This document shows positions 1 to 5,392 of a stretch of DNA of 6,427 bases, one piece after another (within the stretch, counting starts at the first letter, position 1; the number at the start of each line of letters is the position of its first letter). This stretch comes from Acetobacteraceae bacterium (GTDB lineage: Bacteria; Pseudomonadota; Alphaproteobacteria; Acetobacterales; Acetobacteraceae), in assembly GCA_030039695.1 (NCBI GenBank), contig JASHVB010000849.1, forward strand, positions 1 to 6,427, given 5' to 3'. Below the pieces are notes generated by a model. It saw only the letters and a list, made by a program, of their open reading frames with translations. It had not been told where the DNA came from and searched no databases. The position numbers and the translations under genes are program-made.

Positions 1-91
1 TCCCCCCCCGCGTGACGCTGAACCGCGCGTTGAATGCCCTTGCGGGTAGCCGGCGGCAATTGGAACCGGATACGCCAATGACACAAATCGG
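1..91. other. Left-edge non-coding stretch
   Basis: No coding frame can be supported here. It begins with a run of eight C residues at positions 2-9. An imperfect inverted repeat (AACCGGAT near 64-71 against ATCGGTT at 87-93, one bulged base, loop of about 15 nt) overlaps the stop codon of the minus-strand gene at 92. It could help end that transcript, but it lacks a T tract, so I do not call a terminator. Confidence 0.4.
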
Positions 92-415
92 TTAAATCAC
101 GAACACTTTGCGGATCGAATTCAGCGCACTTTTCAAGCTGTCGTAACACTTCACCTCAGATCCGTGGCCAATCGACGACACCAGCCAGCAACTCATCCCC
201 ACCGGCGCGTGGATCAGATACGACGGCGTACGCTGTGGCCCGACGGTGACGACAATGCGCCGGTAAACTGCCGGATCGTCGCTCCGCCGCTCGCTCACGA
301 AGGCCGAGGCGATATTGCAGGTCGCGGCCAGCCACTCGTTCACCAGCGCCCGCTCGTCGGGATTCGGCGGACGCGGCGGAAAAGTACGCAAGACATCCCC
401 AGTACGCTCTGTCAT
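92..415 (-). CDS. Small hypothetical protein, 107 aa
   Basis: I do not recognise this protein. The open frame continues upstream to 640, but the ATG at 415 is preferred: an AAGGTG Shine-Dalgarno-like sequence lies about 7 nt upstream, and the longer version would run through the divergent spacer and into the plus-strand gene. The protein is soluble, with no signal peptide or membrane segment. A proline-rich start (TFPPRPPNPDE, residues 11-21) is followed by an alpha/beta-looking body with three cysteines (33, 76, 90). The middle (YRRIVVTVGPQRTPSYLIHA, 51-70) looks like beta strands, and the C-terminus (DSLKSALNSIRKVFVI) looks like an amphipathic helix. It ends with TAA. The gene is divergent from the membrane protein at 570. 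Function is unknown. It is probably a real gene because composition changes from low-complexity Arg/Ala shadow sequence to balanced usage at the chosen start. Confidence 0.6.
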   Translation of the reverse strand: MTERTGDVLRTFPPRPPNPDERALVNEWLAATCNIASAFVSERRSDDPAVYRRIVVTVGPQRTPSYLIHAPVGMSCWLVSSIGHGSEVKCYDSLKSALNSIRKVFVI

Positions 416-569
416 GGCATCACACCTTGTCGAACGGTTGCGCCCGTGCTGTAGCGCAGTCAGACTTGCAGGAAAGTTGCGCCTCACGCGGCACGCAATC
501 GGGAATCGACCGCGGCGCCGCGACGTGCCAACGTTGCCGCCAGGACTGCACCCAAAGGGAGGTATCGAG
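416..569. promoter_or_regulatory. Divergent intergenic region, two hypothetical genes
   Basis: This 154-nt spacer lies between two divergently read genes, so promoters for both should lie within it. I find no convincing -35/-10 pair on either strand. It ends on the plus side with a strong Shine-Dalgarno (AGGGAGG, 556-562), 7 nt before the ATG at 570. Its most visible structure is the nested inverted repeat at 490-529, listed separately. Confidence 0.45.
490..529. repeat. Nested inverted repeat in divergent promoter region
   Basis: A perfect 12-bp palindrome, CGCGGCGCCGCG (511-522), sits inside a wider 6-bp inverted repeat, GGCACG (490-495) and CGTGCC (524-529). The position between two divergent start codons suits an operator or an mRNA leader hairpin. 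In GC-rich DNA such palindromes also arise by chance, so any role is inference. Confidence 0.4.
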
Positions 570-1145
570 ATGCCTTTCGACGCATTGGTTGCCCCTGCCC
601 CGCACAAGCTGCTCGCCGACGAGGTGGCCGACCGCGGCATAGTGCCGGTGAGCCTCGGGACGCTGGCGGCGCATCAGCAGGCCCAGCTCGAGCGCTTCGC
701 TCCCAGCTTCTGGTACCGCCACCAAGCTCTGCTCCCGGCGGCCCTCCTCGGCTCGGTTGGGGGCATGGCGTTCAGCGGTGGCCTGGCGGAGCGCGTCGCC
801 GATAGCGGTTCGCCGCTGTCCTGCTGGCTTACCCTCTCGTGGATGGGCGTGATCATGCTGCTGCTCGGCGCCGGCGTGTTTCGCGTCCGTGCCGGTTCGC
901 ATTGGGAGGAGCGCTGGGTGCCGGCCGTCTGGCTGAAGGGGCTCGGCGTGCCGGAACCGATTGTCGCGCTGGCCCGCGACCTGAACCGCAGCGTTCCCGG
1001 CGCGGCCCTCATCCTGGGCGAGTTGGTGGAGGATCATGTCGTGCTCGACCCCTATCTGCTGTTGGAGCGCGACGGGGAGCGCGTGTGCCTGGGTATCTGG
1101 GACGATGGCGGGATCATCGCCATCGCGACGCCGGCGCCGTTGTAG
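570..1145 (+). CDS. Hypothetical membrane protein, 191 aa
   Basis: No family is recognised. The frame is open from 315, but the ATG at 570 is chosen because AGGGAGG lies 7 nt before it, and upstream sequence overlaps the divergent gene. The N-terminal 50 residues are soluble (MPFDALVAPAPHKLLADEVA...). Two hydrophobic segments follow: about residues 52-72 (QALLPAALLGSVGGMAFSGG) and 84-103 (SCWLTLSWMGVIMLLLGAGV). They are joined by a short loop, so both ends should be on the same side of the membrane. After them comes a soluble domain of about 85 residues with tryptophans (112, 116, 121) and a distinctive end (LDPYLLLERDGERVCLGIWD, 159-178) that reads like paired beta strands. Basic residues after the second helix (RVRAGSHWEER) suggest a cytoplasmic C-terminus. 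It converges with serS and ends at TAG. Confidence 0.7.
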   Translation: MPFDALVAPAPHKLLADEVADRGIVPVSLGTLAAHQQAQLERFAPSFWYRHQALLPAALLGSVGGMAFSGGLAERVADSGSPLSCWLTLSWMGVIMLLLGAGVFRVRAGSHWEERWVPAVWLKGLGVPEPIVALARDLNRSVPGAALILGELVEDHVVLDPYLLLERDGERVCLGIWDDGGIIAIATPAPL

Positions 1146-1204
1146 CGCGCGGAGCGTTTAGCACCCCGTCAGCGCGCTTCGCCTACCGCCGACTACCGGC
1201 GGGA

Positions 1205-1228
1205 GGTCCGCGGATCAGGCCGCGGACC
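1205..1228. repeat. 9-bp perfect inverted repeat
   Basis: GGTCCGCGG (1205-1213) and CCGCGGACC (1220-1228) form a perfect 9-bp stem around a 6-nt loop, 60 nt after the stop codon of the plus-strand gene. It could stop or stabilise the end of that transcript. No T tract follows on either strand, so it is not a standard intrinsic terminator. Confidence 0.5.
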
Positions 1229-1282
1229 AGCGGCTGTCGCGTGGATTCGCAAGGGGCCGGGCCGCACTCCGCATTCCCTCCG

Positions 1283-1304
1283 CGCGGCGGCGCGCTCCGC
1301 CGCG
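1283..1304. repeat. 8-bp inverted repeat
   Basis: CGCGGCGG (1283-1290) and CCGCCGCG (1297-1304) are perfectly complementary around a 6-nt loop. It is the second of four hairpin-forming repeats in this spacer. No T tract is present. The low-complexity GC sequence makes it less informative than its neighbours. Confidence 0.4.
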
Positions 1305-1328
1305 GCGCGATCGGGCCTGGTGGTGATC

Positions 1329-1354
1329 GGCGGGGAAGGCCCGGCGGTCCCGCC
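1329..1354. repeat. Imperfect inverted repeat
   Basis: GGCGGGGA (1329-1336) pairs with TCCCGCC (1348-1354), leaving one bulged G and an 11-nt loop. It is the third hairpin of the spacer. Confidence 0.35.
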
Positions 1355-1480
1355 GAAGGGTGCCCTAGCCAAAATGAACGGGTTGGCGGCGGGCAGCGCC
1401 GCGCATCGCCATCCGGCAAGGCGTGGCATGCAAGAACCAATTCCCGATTGACCGGGGAGGTAGAAGCGGGGGTTGGCACC

Positions 1481-1508
1481 CGCGGGGGCGCGTGGGATCG
1501 CCCCCGCG
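1481..1508. terminator. Strong GC hairpin, possible bidirectional terminator
   Basis: CGCGGGGGCG (1481-1490) and CGCCCCCGCG (1499-1508) form a perfect 10-bp stem around an 8-nt loop, the most stable hairpin I find here. It lies 56 nt after the serS stop codon and between two convergent genes, which is where a terminator is expected. Neither strand carries the usual T run directly after it, so termination may need Rho or may not occur here. The call rests on position and stem strength only. Confidence 0.4.
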
Positions 1509-1524
1509 AGGGGAGGGGAGGGGA
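1509..1524 (+). repeat. AGGGG triplet repeat, G-quadruplex candidate
   Basis: Three tandem AGGGG units end in AG, giving G4 tracts at 1510-1513, 1515-1518 and 1520-1523 with single-A loops. A fourth tract (GGGGG, 1484-1488) lies inside the adjacent hairpin. The plus strand could therefore form a quadruplex that competes with the hairpin at 1481-1508. The serS transcript carries the C-rich complement. Confidence 0.5.
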
Positions 1525-1564
1525 GCATTTTGGCGATCGCCGGCTTATCCCGACGCCGATGGGG

Positions 1565-2839
1565 CTATGCCGGACCTATCCGTTCGATCCCCGCCATGTA
1601 AGGCCACAGCACCTCGGGGATCAGCACCGACCCGTCCGCCTGCTGGTGATTCTCCATCACCGCGATCAGCGCCCGCCCCAGCGCGACACCTGATCCGTTC
1701 AGTGTGTGCACGTAAGCGACGCCCTTGCCGTCGACGGAACGGAACCGCGCGTTCATCCGCCGCGCTTGAAAGTCGCGGCAGTTCGAGGTCGAACTGATCT
1801 CGCGCCACGCCTGCTGCCCGGGCAGCCAGACTTCCAGATCGAACGTGCGCGCCGATTGGAATCCGGTGTCGCCGGACGACAACACGACGCGGCGGAACGG
1901 AATCTCCAGCAGGCTGAGCACCTTCTCTGCACAGCTCACCATTCGCTCTTGCTCGGCGACGCTGTGGTCCGGGTGGGTAATCGCGACCATTTCCACCTTG
2001 CGGAACTGGTGCTGGCGCAGCATGCCACGGGTGTCGCGGCCGGCCGCCCCAGCCTCGGCGCGAAAGCAATCGGTCAGTGCGGTCAGGCGGATCGGCAGCT
2101 CCTTCTCCGGCACGATCTCGCCAGCCACGACGTTGGTCAGCGGCACCTCGGCGGTCGGGATCAGCCAGCGGCCGTCGGTCGTGCGGAACAATTCCTCGGC
2201 AAATTTTGGCAGGCTGCCGGTGCCGTACGCGGTCGCGTCGTTCACCAGCGAGGGTACCGCCATCTCGGTGAAGCCATGCTCGCGCGTGTGCAGGTCGATC
2301 ATGAACTGGCCGAGTGCGCGCTCCAGCCGCGCGAGCGGCCCGCGCAGCACGACAAACCGGGCCCCCGCCAGCTTCGCTGCGGTGGCGAAATCCATCAGTC
2401 CCACCGCCTCGCCGAGCTCGAAATGTTGCTTCGGCTGGAAACCGAGATCACGCGGATTGCCGAGCTGTTTCAGGACGACGTTCGCGGTCTCGTCGGGGCC
2501 GTTCGGCACATCGGGATCGAGCATGTTCGGCAGGCTGTCCAGAATGACCTTGATCGCGTCATCTAGCGCGGCCGCCTGCCTCTCCAGCGCCTCCATGTCG
2601 CCACGCAGTGCCGCCGCTTCCGCTTCGAGGGCCGAAGTGTTAGCGCCGCTGCGCTTGCCTTTTCCCACTTCGCGTGAGATCGCATTCCGGCGCGCCTGCT
2701 TATCCTGCAGCACGGTCAGCGCGGCGCGTCGGGCGGCGTCCTGCTCAAGGACGCGAGGCGACGCCGCCGGCAGGCCGCGCCGGGCCAGCGCAGCATCAAA
2801 ACCGGCGGGATCGGCGCGGATCGCTCGGATGTCATGCAT
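1565..2839 (-). CDS. serS: Seryl-tRNA synthetase (SerRS)
   Basis: This class II aminoacyl-tRNA synthetase joins serine to tRNA-Ser in an ATP-dependent cytoplasmic reaction; it also serylates tRNA-Sec where that exists. The start at 2839 gives 424 aa, the usual length, and begins [11 protein letters not shown], the typical family start; an AGGT motif lies 6 nt upstream. The frame is open 12 codons further, but that extension is unlike the family. Residues about 25-100 form the Ala/Glu/Arg-rich helical arm that binds the long variable arm of tRNA-Ser. The catalytic core follows: motif 1 around 177-198, the serine-recognising TAEVPLT (229-235), motif 2 from FRAEAG to FRKVEM (259-284), the active-site stretch [13 protein letters not shown] (349-361), and motif 3 [19 protein letters not shown] (381-399). 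All are intact. It lies 320 nt downstream of tatC on the same strand, so it may have its own promoter. It ends at TAG. Confidence 0.97.
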   Translation of the reverse strand: MHDIRAIRADPAGFDAALARRGLPAASPRVLEQDAARRAALTVLQDKQARRNAISREVGKGKRSGANTSALEAEAAALRGDMEALERQAAALDDAIKVILDSLPNMLDPDVPNGPDETANVVLKQLGNPRDLGFQPKQHFELGEAVGLMDFATAAKLAGARFVVLRGPLARLERALGQFMIDLHTREHGFTEMAVPSLVNDATAYGTGSLPKFAEELFRTTDGRWLIPTAEVPLTNVVAGEIVPEKELPIRLTALTDCFRAEAGAAGRDTRGMLRQHQFRKVEMVAITHPDHSVAEQERMVSCAEKVLSLLEIPFRRVVLSSGDTGFQSARTFDLEVWLPGQQAWREISSTSNCRDFQARRMNARFRSVDGKGVAYVHTLNGSGVALGRALIAVMENHQQADGSVLIPEVLWPYMAGIERIGPA

Positions 2840-3159
2840 GGCGCCAACCTGACCTGCGACGGGGATCGGCGTCAATTACCGCGCCGGCCAAAGGGGGGAG
2901 AGCCGAGAGGTTAACATCGACGGCGTGGCGCAGATATCTCCCAGGCGACCGGGCGGGCGTGAACCAGACCGCCAGTCTCCGCGCGGATGCAGAGCGCGAC
3001 CGCAGGAGCCTCGGGTCGCTCGTTCTGCTGATTGCGGCCCATGCGCAGGGTTCCGGCGCTCTGTTGGTGACAACGACCAGCGGTTCCGGGGCATTGCCGC
3101 GCTGACGGTGGAAGATCGGACCGTCCAACAAGGCCCCGCCTCCCGCACCCGCGGAGCGA
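2840..3159. other. Spacer between tatC and serS, no supported gene
   Basis: This 320-nt gap contains several open frames on both strands, but none has a good start with a ribosome binding site or a recognisable product. The minus-strand frames begin inside tatC or run into the serS start. Just after the tatC stop is a small bulged hairpin (CTCCCGC and GCGGAG, about 3140-3156) without a T tract. Further on are GACGGT/ACCGTC (3104-3109, 3120-3125) and two near-identical 11-mers GGTTCCGG[C/G]GC (3049-3059, 3082-3092). A serS promoter is likely within it, but I cannot place it with confidence. Confidence 0.4.
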
Positions 3160-3948
3160 TTATACTTCGACCGGTTTCGGCTCGACCATTCTCGCGGCAA
3201 CGATCGAGATTTCGTAAAGAGCGATGAGCGGCATCGCGAGACCCGTCTGGGTGATGATGTCCGGCGGCGCCAGCACCGCAGCGATCACGAACATGCCGAC
3301 CCAGGCATAGCGGCGATACCGCCTCAGGCCCTTCGACGAGATGATGCCCACCTTCGCCAGCAAGGTCAGCGCGACCGGCAACTGGAAGGTGATGCCAAAG
3401 GCGAAGATCAGCTTCATCACCAGGTCCAAGTATTCCGACACGCGCGGCAGCAGCTCGATCGGCACGCCACCGCCGCCGGTTGGCGTCTGGAAGCTGGCGA
3501 AGAATTTCCAGGCGAACGGGAACACGAAATAGTACGCCAGCGCGGCGCCGAGCAGGAACAACACTGGCGTGGCAATGAGGAAGGGCAGTAGCGCGCGCTT
3601 CTCGCTGCGGTACAGGCCGGGCGCGACGAACAACCAGATCTGCGTTGCAACGATGGGGAAGGAAACGAAAGCGGCGCCGAAGAACGCCACTTTGATGCGG
3701 GTGAAGAAAGCCTCGTAGAGCTGCGTGTAGATCAGGTGCGGATCGCGCGTGCCTTGCTCACGCAGCACATTTGCCAGAGGTTCGGCGAGGAAGAAGTAGA
3801 TCTGGCTGGAGAAGTAGTAGGCGACGATGAAGCAGATGAAAAAGGCGGCGATCGACCAGATCAGCCGCCGTCGCAACTCGATCAGGTGATCGAGCAGGGG
3901 CATCGGCTTGTCGTTGATCGGGTCGTCTTCGCGTTCGATGTCGGCCAT
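3160..3948 (-). CDS. tatC: Sec-independent protein translocase TatC
   Basis: TatC is the six-helix inner-membrane core of the twin-arginine translocase. With TatB it binds the RR signal peptide of folded cargo and then recruits TatA to form the pore. At 262 aa it has family length. A polar N-terminus is followed by the hallmark HLIELRRRL (21-29) before helix 1 (about 30-46). The cytoplasmic loop LYRSEKRAL (112-120) has the conserved glutamate of the signal-peptide site (E103 in E. coli). Helix regions follow at about 120-145, 175-195, 213-226 and 235-252. APPDIITQ (227-234) matches the conserved PPD. Where E. coli has Glu170, this protein has Gln189 (FGITFQLPVA), which I recall as a common variant. 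It starts 17 nt after the tatB stop. No clear Shine-Dalgarno precedes the ATG, which suggests coupling to tatB translation. Confidence 0.97.
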   Translation of the reverse strand: MADIEREDDPINDKPMPLLDHLIELRRRLIWSIAAFFICFIVAYYFSSQIYFFLAEPLANVLREQGTRDPHLIYTQLYEAFFTRIKVAFFGAAFVSFPIVATQIWLFVAPGLYRSEKRALLPFLIATPVLFLLGAALAYYFVFPFAWKFFASFQTPTGGGGVPIELLPRVSEYLDLVMKLIFAFGITFQLPVALTLLAKVGIISSKGLRRYRRYAWVGMFVIAAVLAPPDIITQTGLAMPLIALYEISIVAARMVEPKPVEV

Positions 3949-3965
3949 GATTTGGCGGTCAGTGA

Positions 3966-4502
3966 TCAGTCGTCAGTGCGCACGGGGGGCGAGGACGTTT
4001 GCAGCACGATGCCGGGCGGAATGAAAGCCGGGGCTTCAGTGTCGCAGGCCGGGGCCGGCAGGTGGGGCACGAGGCTGGGCGGCACGAAGGCAGGCGCGTC
4101 GGGGTTCGCGGGTTCCGCCGCCCCGGGTGCAGGTTCGGCTTCGATCTCGGTGAGTGCGGGAGCCTCGGCAACGGCGAGATCACCCTGCGGCGTCTCTGCC
4201 GGCGTAGGCTCTAGCGGGTTGGTGGAGAACGCGTCGCGGATCGAGTGGTCGGGATCGACCGTGCGCTCCACCTCGGCGCGTATGTCGAAATTGCGGATCT
4301 GCGCGATGGAGTCACGCACCTCGCTGAGGTTCGCCTCGCGCAGCATATCGTCAACATGGGTCTGAAATTCGCCCGCCATACGGCGGGCTTTCTTGATCAT
4401 GTCGGTGATTGCACGAATGGCCACCGGCAGGTCCTTCGGTCCGATCAGGACCAGAGCGACAGCGGCGATCAGACCTATTTCCGACCAGGCAAAATCAAAC
4501 AT
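3966..4502 (-). CDS. tatB: Sec-independent protein translocase TatB
   Basis: TatB is a single-span inner-membrane protein that, with TatC, forms the receptor for twin-arginine signal peptides. At 178 aa it begins MFDFAWSEIGLIAAVALVLI, with the conserved Glu8 typical of TatB. The transmembrane helix (about 5-20) leads to the hinge GPKDLPVAIRAI (21-32). An amphipathic helix runs to about residue 95 with charged residues in register (MIKKARRMAGEFQTHVDDML). The GPKDLP hinge and MFDF start favour TatB over TatA. The tail (96-178) is disordered, rich in Pro, Ala and Glu, and holds an imperfect duplication: DAPAFVPPSLV (135-145) and EAPAFIPPGIV (156-166). The ATG at 4502 is fixed by the family N-terminus. 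The nearest purine-rich site (AGGAAG, 4520-4525) is about 17 nt away, too far for a normal ribosome binding site, and abuts the palindromic repeat upstream. No tatA is adjacent. Confidence 0.95.
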   Translation of the reverse strand: MFDFAWSEIGLIAAVALVLIGPKDLPVAIRAITDMIKKARRMAGEFQTHVDDMLREANLSEVRDSIAQIRNFDIRAEVERTVDPDHSIRDAFSTNPLEPTPAETPQGDLAVAEAPALTEIEAEPAPGAAEPANPDAPAFVPPSLVPHLPAPACDTEAPAFIPPGIVLQTSSPPVRTDD

Positions 4503-4669
4503 GGGCGCGAGCGGCGTTGCTTCCTGTCATTGTGAGAAGCGAAACGACGCAGCAATCCCATAGGGGAGATTGCTTCGTCGTTTCGCTCCTCGCGGTGACA
4601 CGTGGGGGTACGGCGACGGCGGGTACTAGCACACGCAACTTACCGCGTCACACAAGCGGGTATCCCGGC
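4503..4669. other. Spacer between scpB and tatB
   Basis: This 167-nt spacer is where I would expect tatA in a scpB-tatA-tatB-tatC order. It is too short for tatA (about 60-90 codons plus signals) once the repeat at 4525-4600 is subtracted, and no TatA-like helix or FG-hinge is encoded on either strand. Just after the scpB stop, TACCGC (4641-4646) and GCGGGTA (4656-4662) can pair with one bulged base. That is a weak hairpin without a T tract. Confidence 0.6.
4525..4600. mobile_element. Palindromic MITE/REP-like repeat
   Basis: A 76-bp element has ends TGTCA (4525-4529) and TGACA (4596-4600). The 33-nt left arm (4525-4557) matches the reverse complement of the right arm at 28 of 33 positions; the run GAGCGAAACGACGAAGCAAT on the right corresponds to GAAGCGAAACGACGCAGCAA on the left. 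The centre CCCATAGGG extends the hairpin. From memory, many bacterial genomes carry dispersed palindromes of the form GTCATTGCGAGGAGC...GACGAAGCAATC, and this fits that type with some divergence. It encodes nothing and is presumably moved or spread in trans. It ends 22 nt before the tatB ATG, so the tatB mRNA leader would carry a long stable hairpin. Confidence 0.8.
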
Positions 4670-5392
4670 TCACGCCTCGTCCGGCTCGGCCGCCGAGGCC
4701 CGCCCGGCGGCGTCGGTTTGCGGACCGGTGTCCGGCGTTAGCGCTGGTTCCGCCGACACGCCGGTGGGGGCGGGCGTCTCCAGCAGCAAATCGCCGCGCG
4801 GCGGCAGGTCGCGGATGTCTGCGAGGCCGAACTGGGCGAGGAACTGCTGCGTGGTACCCCATAGCGTAGGCCGACCAGGGGTCTCGCGTCGTCCGCGCGG
4901 CTCGACCAGCTTGGCCTCCAAAAGCGCGTCGAGCGTCTGTTGCGACAGGGCGGTGCCGCGGATTTCCTCGATCTCGGCGCGGGTGCAGGGCTGGTGATAG
5001 GCGACGATTGCCAGTGCCTCCATTGCCACCCGAGGCAAGCGGCGAGGGACCTCGATCACCTTGCGCAGGGCGGGCGCAAGATCGGGGGCGGTGCGGAACT
5101 GCACCCCGCCGGCGGTTTCCACCAGCTCTACGCCACGGCCGGCGTAGCGTTCGCGGAGGGCGGCGATGACGGCGTCGGTGTCTTCGGATTCCGGCAGCAA
5201 CTGTATCAGGGCACGAGCGCTGACCGGTGCCGCGCTCGAGAATACCAGCGCCTCAGCCAGGCGGAGGGAGGATTCGGCCGGCGCGGTTGAGGCGGGTTGG
5301 GTTTGGGGTTGGGTTTGGGGGGGATCCACGGCCCCCTCGCCGCAGCCCTGCCCCGCGCGGTCCGCGCGCGAGGGGGTGACGTCGTCGCTCAT
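4670..5392 (-). CDS. scpB: Segregation and condensation protein ScpB
   Basis: ScpB is the winged-helix subunit that dimerises and binds the kleisin ScpA in the SMC-ScpAB condensin, acting on the nucleoid. The start at 5392 gives 240 aa. It overlaps the scpA stop as ATGA, and AGGAAGG lies 5 nt upstream. The frame is open to 5635, but that would run back into scpA. Residues 1-40 are a low-complexity leader (PPQTQPQTQP, 24-33) encoded by a G-rich tandem repeat. The first winged-helix domain spans about 42-110 (SSLRLAEALVFSSAAPVS) and the second about 120-195, with the family signature MEALAIVAYHQPCTRAEIEE (124-143) followed by IRG, then RGRRETPGRPTLWGTT (166-181) and FGLADIRDLPP. The C-terminal tail (200-240) is Ala/Pro/Glu-rich and probably disordered. 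It is translationally coupled to scpA. Confidence 0.95.
   Translation of the reverse strand: MSDDVTPSRADRAGQGCGEGAVDPPQTQPQTQPASTAPAESSLRLAEALVFSSAAPVSARALIQLLPESEDTDAVIAALRERYAGRGVELVETAGGVQFRTAPDLAPALRKVIEVPRRLPRVAMEALAIVAYHQPCTRAEIEEIRGTALSQQTLDALLEAKLVEPRGRRETPGRPTLWGTTQQFLAQFGLADIRDLPPRGDLLLETPAPTGVSAEPALTPDTGPQTDAAGRASAAEPDEA
5294..5323 (+). repeat. Telomere-like G-rich tandem repeat in scpB
   Basis: Two exact copies of the 12-mer GGGTTGGGTTTG (5294-5305, 5306-5317) are followed by GGGGGG (5318-5323). Runs of three or more G are separated by TT or TTT loops, satisfying the canonical four-tract G-quadruplex pattern. The G-rich strand is plus, the template strand for scpB; the mRNA is C-rich. 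In the protein the repeat encodes the PQTQPQTQP leader of ScpB. Confidence 0.85.

Larger units (their letters stand above)
1146..1564. other. Hairpin-rich spacer between convergent genes
   Basis: This is 419 nt of very GC-rich DNA between the membrane-protein gene (plus) and serS (minus). I find no tRNA, rRNA, SRP RNA, tmRNA or RNase P RNA signature. It has at least four inverted repeats (1205-1228, 1283-1304, 1329-1354, 1481-1508), a tandem G4 tract (1509-1524) and a perfect 10-bp palindrome GGCGATCGCC (1532-1541). The frame that follows the TAG at 1143-1145 stays open for 101 codons to a TGA at 1449, and frames on the other strand are also open. Composition alone can explain this. The stretch may be a dispersed repeat or a structured RNA, or only an unusually GC-rich terminator region. 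Confidence 0.5.

Noticed and set aside
416..640. N-terminal extension of the 92-415 gene up to 640
   Set aside because: It would overlap the start and ribosome binding site of the divergent gene, and the added residues are Arg/Ser-rich shadow sequence; ATG 415 has its own Shine-Dalgarno.
1193..1528. Minus-strand 111-codon frame in the spacer after serS
   Set aside because: No ribosome binding site at its start, low-complexity Pro/Ala/Arg composition, and equally open frames exist on the other strand, as expected from high GC.
1146..1564. tRNA or other standard RNA gene
   Set aside because: No T-loop GTTCGAATC-type box, no CCA-adjacent acceptor pairing, and none of the conserved cores of SRP RNA, RNase P RNA or tmRNA.
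839..1693. 284-codon plus-strand frame spanning the membrane gene end and the serS 3' end
   Set aside because: Arg/Gly-rich translation with no domain; it overlaps two better-supported genes in different frames.
1706..2852. Long plus-strand open frames antisense to serS
   Set aside because: They are shadows of serS: their sequence is Arg/Ser/Ala-rich low complexity, while the minus-strand frame carries every SerRS motif in order.
3736..4365. Plus-strand 209-codon frame across tatC and tatB
   Set aside because: It lies opposite two clearly identified genes on the minus strand and has low-complexity Gly/Ser/Ala composition with no recognisable domain.
3966..4502. Reading this gene as tatA
   Set aside because: Glu8 after MFDFAWS, the GPKDLP hinge and the 178-residue length fit TatB; TatA is shorter and has a different FG-containing hinge.
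5294..5323. CRISPR-like or VNTR array
   Set aside because: Only two adjacent 12-bp units without spacers; better described as a short tandem G-rich repeat.
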